Part shown: positions 7,896 through 16,600 of the stretch, one piece after another
Layout: every line of letters starts with the position of its first letter
Position numbering within the stretch: position 1 is the stretch's first letter
DNA from: Crocinitomicaceae bacterium
Lineage (GTDB): Bacteria > Bacteroidota > Bacteroidia > Flavobacteriales_D > Crocinitomicaceae
Length of the DNA: 64,000 nucleotides
Direction: 5' to 3'
Assembly: GCA_022447665.1 (NCBI GenBank)
Contig: JAKVAQ010000017.1
Location: forward strand, 62,001 to 126,000
Notes under the pieces: model-generated
Told to the model about the DNA's origin: nothing
Database searches by the model: none
The model's input: only the letters and a program-made list of their open reading frames with translations
Translations under genes and position numbers: made by a program

Positions 7896-8360
7896 ATGAA
7901 TAGAATTGGACTTGAACAAGCGAAATCCCAAGAATTGGGTAGTGAATTAAATAAGCTGTTAGCTAATTATCATGTGTTTTACATGAACGTAAGAGGTTTT
8001 CACTAGAACATCAAAGGAGAGAAATTTTTTGAACTCCATGTGAAATTCGAAGAGCTATACAACGATTTACAAATTAAGATAGATGAAATCGCGGAGCGTA
8101 TTTTAACACTTGGCGAAAACCCAGTTCATGCTTTCAGCGACTACCTTGGAATTGCGGAAATTAAAGAAGCGAAAGACGTTAGTGATGCAAACGGCACTGT
8201 GTCTTCAATTCTAAGCAGTCTTGAGAGCATGATCAAACTACAACGCGAAATTTTATCGTTGAGTGATGAAGCAGAAGACGAAGGAACAAATGCATTAATG
8301 AGTGATTATATCCGTGAACAAGAAAAATTGGTTTGGATGTACTCGGCATTTTTAGGATAA
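7896..8360 (+). pseudogene. dps: Dps ferritin-like DNA-protection protein, interrupted by a stop codon
   Basis: Read through one TAG at 8004-8006 this is a normal-length Dps of 154 residues: NYHVFYMNVRGFH, then the stop, then NIKGEKFFELHVKFEELYND and the four-helix bundle. The stop replaces codon 37, where Dps proteins carry the conserved tryptophan of the FHWN motif, directly after the ferroxidase-centre histidine. A single TGG to TAG change explains it. The rest of the frame is intact, so the mutation is recent, a sequencing error, or tolerated. A GTG at 8040 could restart translation but would lack the first helix and its iron ligand. It is the last gene of the OxyR-linked operon. Confidence 0.85.
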
Positions 8361-8380
8361 AAACAAAACCGTTGTTAATT

Positions 8381-8410
8381 AAAAGCCTCAAATTTATTTG
8401 GGGCTTTTTT
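8381..8410 (+). terminator. Rho-independent terminator after dps
   Basis: AAAAGCC (8381-8387) pairs with GGCTTTT within 8402-8408, with inner CAAA/TTTG pairs, and is followed by T residues. It ends the ahpC-trx-DUF6952-dps operon. Confidence 0.75.
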
Positions 8411-8991
8411 ATGCTCATTTCAGAGAAAAACATGGCCGTGTATTCGTCTAAATAAATTGACCTTTTTGACTAAAAAAAGAACTCCAATTTATAACCTCTC
8501 GAAACCTAAAAAAGAACCCAATTTTGAGCTAAAATGACCTCCGCAAATCATTTCATGATCCATATTAAATAAATCTTATTGACAGGTGATTTATTTTTAA
8601 TGAAGCGATAGAATACCGAGGACAGAAATCCCCCTCAAAACCTAGTAAATCAAGCGATTGAGCACGAAACAGTTTAATTCTCAAGAACATTACTAAACCA
8701 CATAAACCGTTGATTATATACACTTTACACCGGAAACAAAAAACTGACTCAGCTCCATTTTTGGCCCTTATGATTATTTCTTAATTAAAAATGAATTTCT
8801 GGAAAAATTATTTCAATTTTTTTCTCAAAATTTTGTTCAAATCGGCCTAATCATAATACGAAAAAAATCTAAAATCCCGTCATATCTAGGGTTAAAAGTT
8901 ATTGTGAAAATAATGTTAGCTTTTTTTTAAATCCAGGTTAAAAACGAATATAATTACTATGAATATTTGTTAAGTTAATTTTATAGAAAAA
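8411..8991. other. Long AT-rich intergenic region before nrdB
   Basis: About 580 bases with no credible gene on either strand; frames are short and contain frequent stops. I looked for an NrdR-box pair before the ribonucleotide reductase genes and did not find a convincing one. The region probably holds the nrd promoter and leader. Confidence 0.5.
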
Positions 8992-9000
8992 AGAGGAGGG
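8992..9000 (+). promoter_or_regulatory. Strong Shine-Dalgarno sequence for nrdB
   Basis: AGAGGAGGG ends 6 bases before the ATG at 9007. Nearly all other genes in this window lack a recognisable Shine-Dalgarno sequence, as usual in Bacteroidota, so this purine-rich core is conspicuous. Confidence 0.6.
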
Positions 9001-9006
9001 TAAAAA

Positions 9007-10281
9007 ATGGAGATTAAGCAAATCGTAAAAAGAGATTTTCGACTAACAGATTTTGATTTAAGCAAAGTTTCTAATGCTGTTTTCAAAGCAATGAATGCTG
9101 TAAACAGAGGAGACGTAAATGCATCAAAAATTATTGCTGAAAAAGTAAATCACGAGTTGATTAAACGCAAGGAGGCAGACGCTGAATTCGTTCCAACTGT
9201 AGAGCAGGTACAAGACATCGTTGAACTTCAATTAATGGAAAGTAATTTTCCTGAAGTTGCAAAGGCTTATATCATATACAGAAACAAAAGAGCAGAAGAC
9301 AGAAAGACAGATATTTTTGAGAAGCGCGTCAATCTTAAACCCTATGAATACCCTCAACTTTACGATTATGTCCCGGCAATTAGACATTCATACTGGATTC
9401 ACACGGAATTCAACTTCACAAGCGATATTCAGGACTTTAAGACACGTTTAACCGATGTTGAAAGAAATGCAATCAAAAACACGATGCTTGCTATTTCTCA
9501 AATCGAAGTTGCCGTTAAATCTTTCTGGGGTGATTTGTACCACAGAATGCCAAAGCCTGAAATCGGATCAGTAGGATCGACTTTCGCAGAAAGTGAAGTA
9601 CGTCATGCCGATGCTTATTCTCACTTGTTAGAAATTTTAGGGTTAAACCAAGAGTTTCATCAGTTAAAGAGAAAGCCGGCAATTATGAAACGTGTGAGTT
9701 ATTTGGAGAACTCTTTAAAGAACTCTAAAAGCTCAGACGACCAAGAGTATGCAGAATGCGTGTTGCTATTCTCTTTATTCATCGAACATGTATCCCTTTT
9801 CTCTCAGTTCCTAATTATTATGGGGTTCAACAAGCACAAAAACATGCTTAAAGGAATCTCTAATGTGGTTGAAGCGACATCAAAAGAGGAGCAAATTCAC
9901 GGAGATTTCGGAATTGACCTTATCAAAATTCTACAAGCAGAAAAACCTGAATGGTTCACTGCTGAATACTTCGAATCAGTAAAAGACATGTGCCATAAAG
10001 CTTTTGAAGCTGAATGTGGATTATTGGACTGGATTTTCGAGGACGGAGAACTAGAATTTTTACCTAAATCAGTGATCATCGAATTTATCAAGAATAGATT
10101 CAATAACTCACTTGAAAGCATCGGAGTTGAAAAAATATTTAAAGTAGACGAAGAAGCCCTTAATGCAACCCAATGGTTTGACGATGAAATTACCGGAACA
10201 AAACACGGTGATTTCTTTGTAAAACGCTCGATTAATTATAGTAAAAGAACGCAAAGTATAACCAACGAAGACTTATTCTAA
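9007..10281 (+). CDS. nrdB: Ribonucleotide reductase small subunit with N-terminal ATP-cone
   Basis: 424 residues, about 90 longer than a standard R2. Residues 1-95 form an ATP-cone (IVKRDFRLTDFDLSKVSNAV and VEQVQDIVELQLME), the allosteric domain normally found on the large subunit. From about 110 the ferritin-like R2 core follows, with metal-site residues in FAESEVRHADAYSHLL (E197, H200, and a tyrosine at 204) and EEQIHGDFG. It ends in ITNEDLF, the tail that docks in NrdA. R2 proteins with this fused ATP-cone are known from Leeuwenhoekiella blandensis, and flavobacterial relatives are class Id enzymes using a dimanganese cofactor; assigning class Id here is inference. It is cotranscribed with nrdA (2-base gap). 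Confidence 0.95.
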   Translation: MEIKQIVKRDFRLTDFDLSKVSNAVFKAMNAVNRGDVNASKIIAEKVNHELIKRKEADAEFVPTVEQVQDIVELQLMESNFPEVAKAYIIYRNKRAEDRKTDIFEKRVNLKPYEYPQLYDYVPAIRHSYWIHTEFNFTSDIQDFKTRLTDVERNAIKNTMLAISQIEVAVKSFWGDLYHRMPKPEIGSVGSTFAESEVRHADAYSHLLEILGLNQEFHQLKRKPAIMKRVSYLENSLKNSKSSDDQEYAECVLLFSLFIEHVSLFSQFLIIMGFNKHKNMLKGISNVVEATSKEEQIHGDFGIDLIKILQAEKPEWFTAEYFESVKDMCHKAFEAECGLLDWIFEDGELEFLPKSVIIEFIKNRFNNSLESIGVEKIFKVDEEALNATQWFDDEITGTKHGDFFVKRSINYSKRTQSITNEDLF

Positions 10282-10283
10282 CC

Positions 10284-12071
10284 ATGGAAGAAACTAAAAC
10301 CATTTACCAACAAGAAACCCTAACATCTAACGCACAAGAGCAGTTATTAAACACTCGCTTAGATTCACTTAAAGAAATTAACCGCTCAACCACTGGTGGT
10401 TTTGAATGGTTGAATGCCGAAAGCAGACAGTTTTTACAAGCTGGTTACTTATCAGAAGGTGGTACAGCTGAAGAAAGAATTGCAGAAATAGCTCAAAGAG
10501 CAGAAGATATCTTAGGTATTGAAGGATACGCAGAGAAGTTTTACAACTATATGTCGGAAGGATTTTATTCACTTGCCTCTCCCGTATGGTCAAACTTTGG
10601 AAAAGAAAGAGGTTTACCAATCAGCTGCTTTGGGTCTCATATTGATGATGACATAGGAAACATTCTTTATACACAGTCAGAAGTTGGAATGATGTCTAAG
10701 TTAGGCGGAGGAACCTCAGGTTACTTTGGAAACATTAGACACCGTGGTGCCGCTATTAAAAATAATGGTGAAGCATCAGGAGCTGTTCACATCATGCGTC
10801 TTTTCGAATCTATGGTGGACGTGGTTAGCCAGGGCTCTGTAAGACGTGGTCGTTTCTCTCCTTATTTACCCGTAGAGCACAAAGACATTATGGAGTTCCT
10901 TGAAATTGGTACTGAAGGAAACCCTATCCAAGAACTTACGCATGGTGTTACTGTGACGAATAAGTGGATGGAAGAAATGATTGCTGGAGATAACGACAAA
11001 CGTACGATTTGGGCAAAAGTTCTGCAAAGTAGAGGTGAAATGGGATATCCATATGTGTTCTTCACTGATAACGCAAACAATAGAGCTGCAGACGTATACC
11101 AAGATAAAAACTTAAAAATTCACGCGAGTAACCTTTGTACGGAGATCATGTTACCATCTAGCGATCATTGGTCATTCGTATGTGTACTTTCGAGCGTAAA
11201 CTTATTACACTACGACAAGTGGAAGGATACCGATGCAGTAGAAACATTGGTTTTCTTCCTAGATGCTGTCATAACTGAATTTATAGACAAGTTAGAAGCG
11301 TATAAGGATTCTGCTGATCTAGACGATAGACAAACATTCTTGTTCATGGAACGCGCTTACAATTTCGCGAAAGAAAACAGAGCATTAGGAATGGGAGTTT
11401 TAGGATGGCACTCACTTTTACAATCGAAAAGATTATCATTTGATAGTTCTGAAGCATTCAACTTAAATGACACTATCTTCAAAACTATTAAGGAACGCTC
11501 TTATTCGGCTTCTGAAGAGCTTGCTGATAGATTTGGAGAACCTGAAGTATTAAAAGGATACGGAAGAAGAAATGCAACGCTAAACGCAATTGCACCAACT
11601 ACTTCTTCAGCATTCATTCTAGGACAAGTATCTCAAGGTATTGAACCGATTTGGTCAAACATATATGTAAAAGATATCGCTAAAATCAAGACAACAATCA
11701 AGAACAAATTCTTACAAGAATTACTTCAAGAAAAAGGTCAAGATACGCCAGAAGTGTGGAGAGATATTCTGAAGCACGATGGTTCTGTACAGCATTTGGA
11801 TTTCCTAACCGATCAAGAAAAGGCGGTATTCAAAACTTACTCGGAAATTGACCAAATGGATATCATTTACCAAGCGGCTGGAAGACAAAATTACATTGAC
11901 CAAGGACAATCAGTTAACATAATTGTTCACCCGGATATGCCTACAAAAGAAATCAACAAGATTCATATTAAGGCATGGGAGCTTGGTCTTAAATCACTTT
12001 ACTATCAGCATAGCATGAACGCTGCTCAAAAGTTTAAGCAGAAGAAAGAATGCGCAAGCTGTGAAGGATAA
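10284..12071 (+). CDS. nrdA: Ribonucleotide reductase large subunit lacking an ATP-cone
   Basis: 595 residues. The active-site residues of class I NrdA are present: C115 in LPISCFGSH, C285 and E287 in NLCTEIMLPS, C300 in FVCVLSSVNL, and the C-terminal redox shuttle pair C590/C593 in CASCEG. It is shorter than E. coli NrdA because the N-terminal ATP-cone is absent; the protein begins almost at once in the barrel-associated helices. This complements NrdB, which carries the cone, so dATP/ATP activity control has moved to the small subunit. It converts ribonucleoside diphosphates to deoxyribonucleotides in the cytoplasm. Confidence 0.95.
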   Translation: MEETKTIYQQETLTSNAQEQLLNTRLDSLKEINRSTTGGFEWLNAESRQFLQAGYLSEGGTAEERIAEIAQRAEDILGIEGYAEKFYNYMSEGFYSLASPVWSNFGKERGLPISCFGSHIDDDIGNILYTQSEVGMMSKLGGGTSGYFGNIRHRGAAIKNNGEASGAVHIMRLFESMVDVVSQGSVRRGRFSPYLPVEHKDIMEFLEIGTEGNPIQELTHGVTVTNKWMEEMIAGDNDKRTIWAKVLQSRGEMGYPYVFFTDNANNRAADVYQDKNLKIHASNLCTEIMLPSSDHWSFVCVLSSVNLLHYDKWKDTDAVETLVFFLDAVITEFIDKLEAYKDSADLDDRQTFLFMERAYNFAKENRALGMGVLGWHSLLQSKRLSFDSSEAFNLNDTIFKTIKERSYSASEELADRFGEPEVLKGYGRRNATLNAIAPTTSSAFILGQVSQGIEPIWSNIYVKDIAKIKTTIKNKFLQELLQEKGQDTPEVWRDILKHDGSVQHLDFLTDQEKAVFKTYSEIDQMDIIYQAAGRQNYIDQGQSVNIIVHPDMPTKEINKIHIKAWELGLKSLYYQHSMNAAQKFKQKKECASCEG

Positions 12072-12086
12072 TAACTTACTCTAAAC

Positions 12087-12121
12087 AAAAAAAGCCACCT
12101 GCAAAACAGGTGGCTTTTTTT
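12087..12121 (+). terminator. Strong Rho-independent terminator after nrdA
   Basis: AAAGCCACCTG pairs with CAGGTGGCTTT around a short AAAA loop, flanked by A- and T-runs. The symmetry would let it also stop minus-strand transcripts. Confidence 0.9.
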
Positions 12122-12186
12122 ATGAATTAATATTCCCTGTGATTTGATCTTAGTAGACAAAAAATTTTCCCGTTTGGGATTATGAG

Positions 12187-13002
12187 CTATTCTTTTAATA
12201 AATCCTGAACTTTTTTAATCTCATGGTCTACCTCACTCAAAAACGTATAGGCATCTTGCTTAAGATTAAAAATATTTTTCGGCGAATTATTATCCATCGC
12301 TTCGGACGCCACTTTTATTTCCGGATCAAAACGAAAATAAGGTACTTCTCTCGCATTTAAAACCTCAAAAGAATATTGGTGTACCTCTTGAACATAATTC
12401 TCTACCTCATCAACCATACTGAGTTTCCCTGTGCCAAAGCTCAACACTAAATCAAGATCATTCGGTGCTTTTTGAAGCGCTAATTTTGTCGGATTTTTTG
12501 CTGAAACATAACCATCTATATAACGGCGATCTCCAATAATAACAGGTGGGAATAAGCCCGGCACCGCACAACTCGCTTTAAGTGCTTCGGAAAGCGGAAT
12601 GTTTTCATTGGAAAAAACAACAGACTTTAAAGACTCGATAGCTGTAGAAACGATATTTAAATTGTCAAAATCTTGCAACGAATAAGCACCAAAGATTTTA
12701 TTCATCAATAAATTAAATGCTCTATTATCAATCCTTTGTTCTTGGTGAGGGATTAAACCACTCGATCTTAATTCAAAAAAGTCTAAAGTATTCTGAGCCC
12801 CTTCAAAATAAGTAGCTCCATCTACCCTGTTTAAACAAATTGATGAAGATATTAAGGCCCCTGCTGAAGTGCCCCACCACTCTATTTCAAGCTCTGGATT
12901 AAATTCATCTTCGTACTGAAAAATCTTTTGAAGAATAATAAGCGGCAAGATTCCTCTAATTCCACCACCATCGATTGAAATAATGACTTTTTTCTTAGCC
13001 AC
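12187..13002 (-). CDS. Patatin-like phospholipase
   Basis: 271 residues. The oxyanion-hole motif DGGGIRG is at residues 11-17, the nucleophile elbow GTSAG has S46, and the catalytic aspartate is D163 in YIDGYVSA, the complete Ser-Asp dyad of patatin acyl hydrolases. There is no signal peptide, so it is probably cytoplasmic or membrane-peripheral; the lipid substrate is unknown. It starts with GTG, and the stop codon of the upstream peptidase gene overlaps that start by one base, so the two are translationally coupled. Confidence 0.9.
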   Translation of the reverse strand: MAKKKVIISIDGGGIRGILPLIILQKIFQYEDEFNPELEIEWWGTSAGALISSSICLNRVDGATYFEGAQNTLDFFELRSSGLIPHQEQRIDNRAFNLLMNKIFGAYSLQDFDNLNIVSTAIESLKSVVFSNENIPLSEALKASCAVPGLFPPVIIGDRRYIDGYVSAKNPTKLALQKAPNDLDLVLSFGTGKLSMVDEVENYVQEVHQYSFEVLNAREVPYFRFDPEIKVASEAMDNNSPKNIFNLKQDAYTFLSEVDHEIKKVQDLLKE

Positions 13003-13943
13003 TATTTAACTTTTATTTTTTGCCCAATATGAAGAATATCAGTAGCCTTTATCCCGTTTAATTTACACAACCTATCAACACTTGTCCCATACATCACAGC
13101 AATTTTCGAGAGTGTATCCCCACTTCGAACGGAATGGAACGATGAGTTTTTATCTACTGTATACGTTTTAGACCCTGAGCTAGAACTCCTACGGGAGCTG
13201 TGACTAAACACTCCTGCGTAGAGCAATAAATTCGGATCAACAATAGTGTTATTCTCAAAATCAAATACCAATTCAGGATCAAAAGGATTATCATAAAAAC
13301 GAATTTCAAAATGTAGATGAGAACCTGTAGATCGTCCAGTATTTCCACCTAAACCAATCGGGTCACCAGCCTTAACATCTTGATTAGGCGAGACAAACAA
13401 CTTAGAACAATGCCCGTAATATGTTTCTAAACCGTTATAATGGCGGATAATTATAAGATTCCCAAATCCTTTTTCATGGTATTGAGAGTATCTAATTTTA
13501 CCGTCAAATGCAGCATAAATAGTATCTCCAGTTTCTAAATCAATATCAATTCCATTATGATTTCTTCCCCTTCTTGGTCCGAAGCGTGAAGTCACCCTTC
13601 CTTCAAAAGGTATACAATAGTCTGAATGCGTTGTATCAATTGTACAAAGCCAAAGTGTATCCGTCATTTCAGAAACATCATTGGTTGTAGTTGTAATGGT
13701 TACATCACACCTCCATGGTGATTTGTACATGTAATTTGAATCATTGGAAACCAAGTCATGTAAATCAGGACAAAGAACCCCGTCAAAATCTCTTTCTTCA
13801 ATATATTCCCAATATCTATTAGGATAAATCAACAAGGTACCTAAATCTGTCTCCACTGTATCAATAGGCTCATAGGGCTGTTGCCCAAAAACACCTATTG
13901 AAGTCAATGATAACAAGAAGGTTAGAATTAATTGTAACTTCAT
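13002..13943 (-). CDS. Secreted M23-family peptidase with C-terminal LysM domain
   Basis: 313 residues. A signal peptide (LQLILTFLLSLTSIGVFGQQ) is followed by a domain with two cysteine-bearing segments. The M23 peptidase core spans about 112-235, with zinc ligands H129 and D133 in NHNGIDID and H211 in SHLHFE. A serine-rich linker leads to a LysM domain (SVRSGDTLSKIAVMYGTSVD, about 268-313) that binds peptidoglycan. The role is cleavage of peptidoglycan cross-bridges in the periplasm or at the surface. Cotranscribed with the patatin gene. Confidence 0.93.
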   Translation of the reverse strand: MKLQLILTFLLSLTSIGVFGQQPYEPIDTVETDLGTLLIYPNRYWEYIEERDFDGVLCPDLHDLVSNDSNYMYKSPWRCDVTITTTTNDVSEMTDTLWLCTIDTTHSDYCIPFEGRVTSRFGPRRGRNHNGIDIDLETGDTIYAAFDGKIRYSQYHEKGFGNLIIIRHYNGLETYYGHCSKLFVSPNQDVKAGDPIGLGGNTGRSTGSHLHFEIRFYDNPFDPELVFDFENNTIVDPNLLLYAGVFSHSSRRSSSSGSKTYTVDKNSSFHSVRSGDTLSKIAVMYGTSVDRLCKLNGIKATDILHIGQKIKVK

Positions 13944-14328
13944 GGAAACCGTTTTCTAAACGCAAAAATACGTCTAAAATTAGATTTTAACTAATCATTA
14001 ATTTATACTTAAAAGAACTTAACACTTATTAACTTGTACCCTCGGCAAAGCACACTACCAGCTATTTTGACAGAATATCACATGTTAAGTTGTCAGTATT
14101 TACAATTAGCACTACTAACAGGAGGCTGAATTTAAAGTCTTGCGTTAGACACAAAGAACAACAACAGGCTAAATAATTGATTATCATATATTTTTATCGT
14201 ATCTTTTAGGTGGAGAGAAATAAATAAATTGCTATTGAAGTCAATAAATGATGAATAAACGTAGTTTTTTGTTCAAAAGCATGTTAATAATATATGCTCT
14301 TTGGCTCGGTATTGGTAGTCCTTAATTG
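13944..14328. other. Intergenic region without recognised features
   Basis: About 385 AT-rich bases between divergently read genes. I see no gene, hairpin with T-run or clear repeat here; it must hold the minus-strand promoter of the peptidase gene. Confidence 0.4.
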
Positions 14329-14336
14329 TATTTTTG
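14329..14336 (+). promoter_or_regulatory. Candidate -7 element for the TPR operon
   Basis: TATTTTTG fits TAnnTTTG, 26 bases before the ATG at 14363. A TTTG at 14300-14303 could act as a -33 element, though the spacing is a few bases longer than usual. Confidence 0.45.
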
Positions 14337-14362
14337 TTAGAAGCCCTATTGGCTAGATTTTT

Positions 14363-15781
14363 ATGTTTGAGGAAGAAGACGACATGTATGACTCAAGCTT
14401 TAACGAGGAGTTAGAGCGTTTTGAAAAAATGATTGAGACCCATAACCGCTATTATTTCGATTCTGAAATGATTGAGCAAATTATTGATCATTTCATCATT
14501 AAAAATCAACTTAAGAAAGCGTTGTATGCAATCGATCTAGGAAAAGAACAGCATCCTTCTCATCTTGTTTTTGAGCTTAGAAGAGCACAGGTTTACACCG
14601 CTACAGGCAGTCTAAAAGAGAGTTTGCTTATTCTTCAAGAATTGGAGAAGACTGATCCCTACAATCCAGATGTATTCATCACCAAAGCAAGTGTATTTGG
14701 TCAGTTGAAAGATCCAAGCAATGCGATTCGTTATTACGAAAAAGCAATAGAACTCGTAGCAAAATTTGATGACTTGTCGGAATTTGAAGATGTTCTCTTT
14801 GATCTCTCAATAGAATACCAAAATATTCATAAATATAACGACGCTATTGGCGTATTAAAACAGATACTTGAGTTTTCACCAGATAATGAATCGGCTATAT
14901 ATGAAATCGCTTATTGTTTTGAACGCCTAGGAGATTTTGATAAGTGTATAGAATTCTACGAATTGTACATTGATAATAATCCGTTCAGCTTCACGGCTTG
15001 GTATAACTTAGGAAACATCTACTTTCTCAAAAACAATATTGAAAAAGCACTATGGGCATACGATTACGCAGTGATCATTAACGAAGATTTTTCTTCCGCC
15101 CACTTCAATATGGGGAATACCTACATGCAAATCGGCAATTATGAAAGCGCTATAGAATCTTACCGTCACTGTTTAAGAATTGACGGAGATGATGCGATTA
15201 CTAATTGTTATATAGGAGAAGCCTATGAGAGATTAGAAGAATATGATACAGCACTATTATTCTACAATAAATCTCGAAAACTAAATGAAGATCTTCCTGA
15301 TGCATGGCTCGGAATAGGAATTATATCTGATGTTCGAAAAGAATACAAGGAAGCTGTTGCATACTTAGAAAGAGCTGTTTCCCTTGCCCCAGAAAATTCA
15401 AACTATAAACTAGTACTTGCAGAGGTTTTGCTGAAACTAGAGGATTTTGAATTAGCCAAAGAATATTTGCAGGAAGCCTTAAAGCTTGACCCTGAGTACA
15501 ATGATGCAATAGAACTTTATGCAAAAGTTCTATTTGAATTAGAAGGATTAACGGAAGATGCCATTGAATTTCTTGAAAACATACCTAATCTGGATAAAAT
15601 TGATACGAGAATACGCGTATATTTGGCCGTTATGTATTATCAATTAGGAAAACACTCCGAAGGTTTGATACGATTCCAAACGGAGTTCTTAAATGATGAA
15701 AAGGCTGCTGAAAGCTTATTTAAGTATTTCCCAGAAGCTAAGAAATTAGAAGAGTTTATTCAAATTATTGAATCAAAATAA
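14363..15781 (+). CDS. Tetratricopeptide-repeat protein
   Basis: 472 residues with no signal peptide. TPR repeats run through most of the length, for example SFTAWYNLGNIYFLKNNIEK, SSAHFNMGNTYMQIGNYESA, ITNCYIGEAYERLEEYDTAL and SNYKLVLAEVLLKLEDFELA, each with the W/L-G-Y-A-P spacing of the 34-residue unit. The N-terminus is acidic. TPR solenoids scaffold protein complexes; the partner is unknown. The stop codon overlaps the next ATG by one base, tying it to the ComA-like and DUF368 genes. Confidence 0.9.
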   Translation: MFEEEDDMYDSSFNEELERFEKMIETHNRYYFDSEMIEQIIDHFIIKNQLKKALYAIDLGKEQHPSHLVFELRRAQVYTATGSLKESLLILQELEKTDPYNPDVFITKASVFGQLKDPSNAIRYYEKAIELVAKFDDLSEFEDVLFDLSIEYQNIHKYNDAIGVLKQILEFSPDNESAIYEIAYCFERLGDFDKCIEFYELYIDNNPFSFTAWYNLGNIYFLKNNIEKALWAYDYAVIINEDFSSAHFNMGNTYMQIGNYESAIESYRHCLRIDGDDAITNCYIGEAYERLEEYDTALLFYNKSRKLNEDLPDAWLGIGIISDVRKEYKEAVAYLERAVSLAPENSNYKLVLAEVLLKLEDFELAKEYLQEALKLDPEYNDAIELYAKVLFELEGLTEDAIEFLENIPNLDKIDTRIRVYLAVMYYQLGKHSEGLIRFQTEFLNDEKAAESLFKYFPEAKKLEEFIQIIESK

Positions 15782-16599
15782 TGACCAAAAATTTTAACCT
15801 CACGCACATTCCAAAACGACCAAAAAAACCTAGAAAAAAAGGTGTTACTATGGTCATGGACAAAGGACTAAGCCTTAGAGAAACAGAGAATTTTATCGAG
15901 GCCAATGCTGGATTATGTGATATTGTGAAATTTGGATTTGGAACAGCATATGTAACTCCAAATCTCGAAGATAAAATCAAGCTATATAAATCTGCGAATA
16001 TTCGCCCATACTTTGGAGGAACACTTTTTGAGTTGTTCATTGCGAGAAATAAATTCAACGAATACAGAAAGCTATTGGATAAGTATGACCTCGATTTATG
16101 TGAAGTGTCTGATGGCTCTATTATCATTCCTTCCGATCAAAAACTAGATTACATACATAAACTATCGAAGGATAGAACAGTAATGTCCGAAGTTGGTTCG
16201 AAAGACGCTGGGATCATTATTAGTCCAGGCAAATGGATAAAAATGATGAGTACTGAACTGGAAGCAGGTTCTTGGAAAGTAATTGCAGAAGGTAGAGAAA
16301 GTGGTACTGTAGGAGTATTCAGACCTAATGGTACAGCACATACTTATCTTATCAATAAAATTATTGCCAAAATTGATCCGAACGACATTCTTTGGGAAGC
16401 ACCAAAGAAGACACAACAGGTTTGGTTCATAAGACTTTTTGGTCATAATGTAAATCTTGGAAATATTGCTCCTAATGAGCTTATCCCTCTTGAATGTTTA
16501 CGTTTAGGCTTGAGAGGAGACACATTCTTTGAATTCCTTCCAAAGAAAATTGGAGAAACCTTGAAACAAACTTCTGACGAAAAAGTGGAAGCAGAATAA
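15781..16599 (+). CDS. ComA-family phosphosulfolactate synthase-like protein
   Basis: 272 residues, a TIM-barrel of the (2R)-phospho-3-sulfolactate synthase (ComA) family: GVTMVMDKGLSL, DIVKFGFGTAYVTP, FGGTLFELFIARNK, CEVSDGSIIIP and VIAEGRESGTVG are typical segments, the last with a phosphate-binding feel. In methanogens ComA adds sulfite to phosphoenolpyruvate in coenzyme M synthesis. In Bacteroidota the homologue is common but its product is less certain; sulfolactate or a route to sulfonated lipids is possible (inference). It overlaps the TPR gene and sits one base before the DUF368 gene. Confidence 0.85.
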   Translation: MTKNFNLTHIPKRPKKPRKKGVTMVMDKGLSLRETENFIEANAGLCDIVKFGFGTAYVTPNLEDKIKLYKSANIRPYFGGTLFELFIARNKFNEYRKLLDKYDLDLCEVSDGSIIIPSDQKLDYIHKLSKDRTVMSEVGSKDAGIIISPGKWIKMMSTELEAGSWKVIAEGRESGTVGVFRPNGTAHTYLINKIIAKIDPNDILWEAPKKTQQVWFIRLFGHNVNLGNIAPNELIPLECLRLGLRGDTFFEFLPKKIGETLKQTSDEKVEAE

Positions 16600-16600
16600 A

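Noticed and set aside
8411-8991. NrdR boxes or a riboswitch before nrdB
   Set aside because: I found no paired NrdR-like 16-mers and no recognisable aptamer core.
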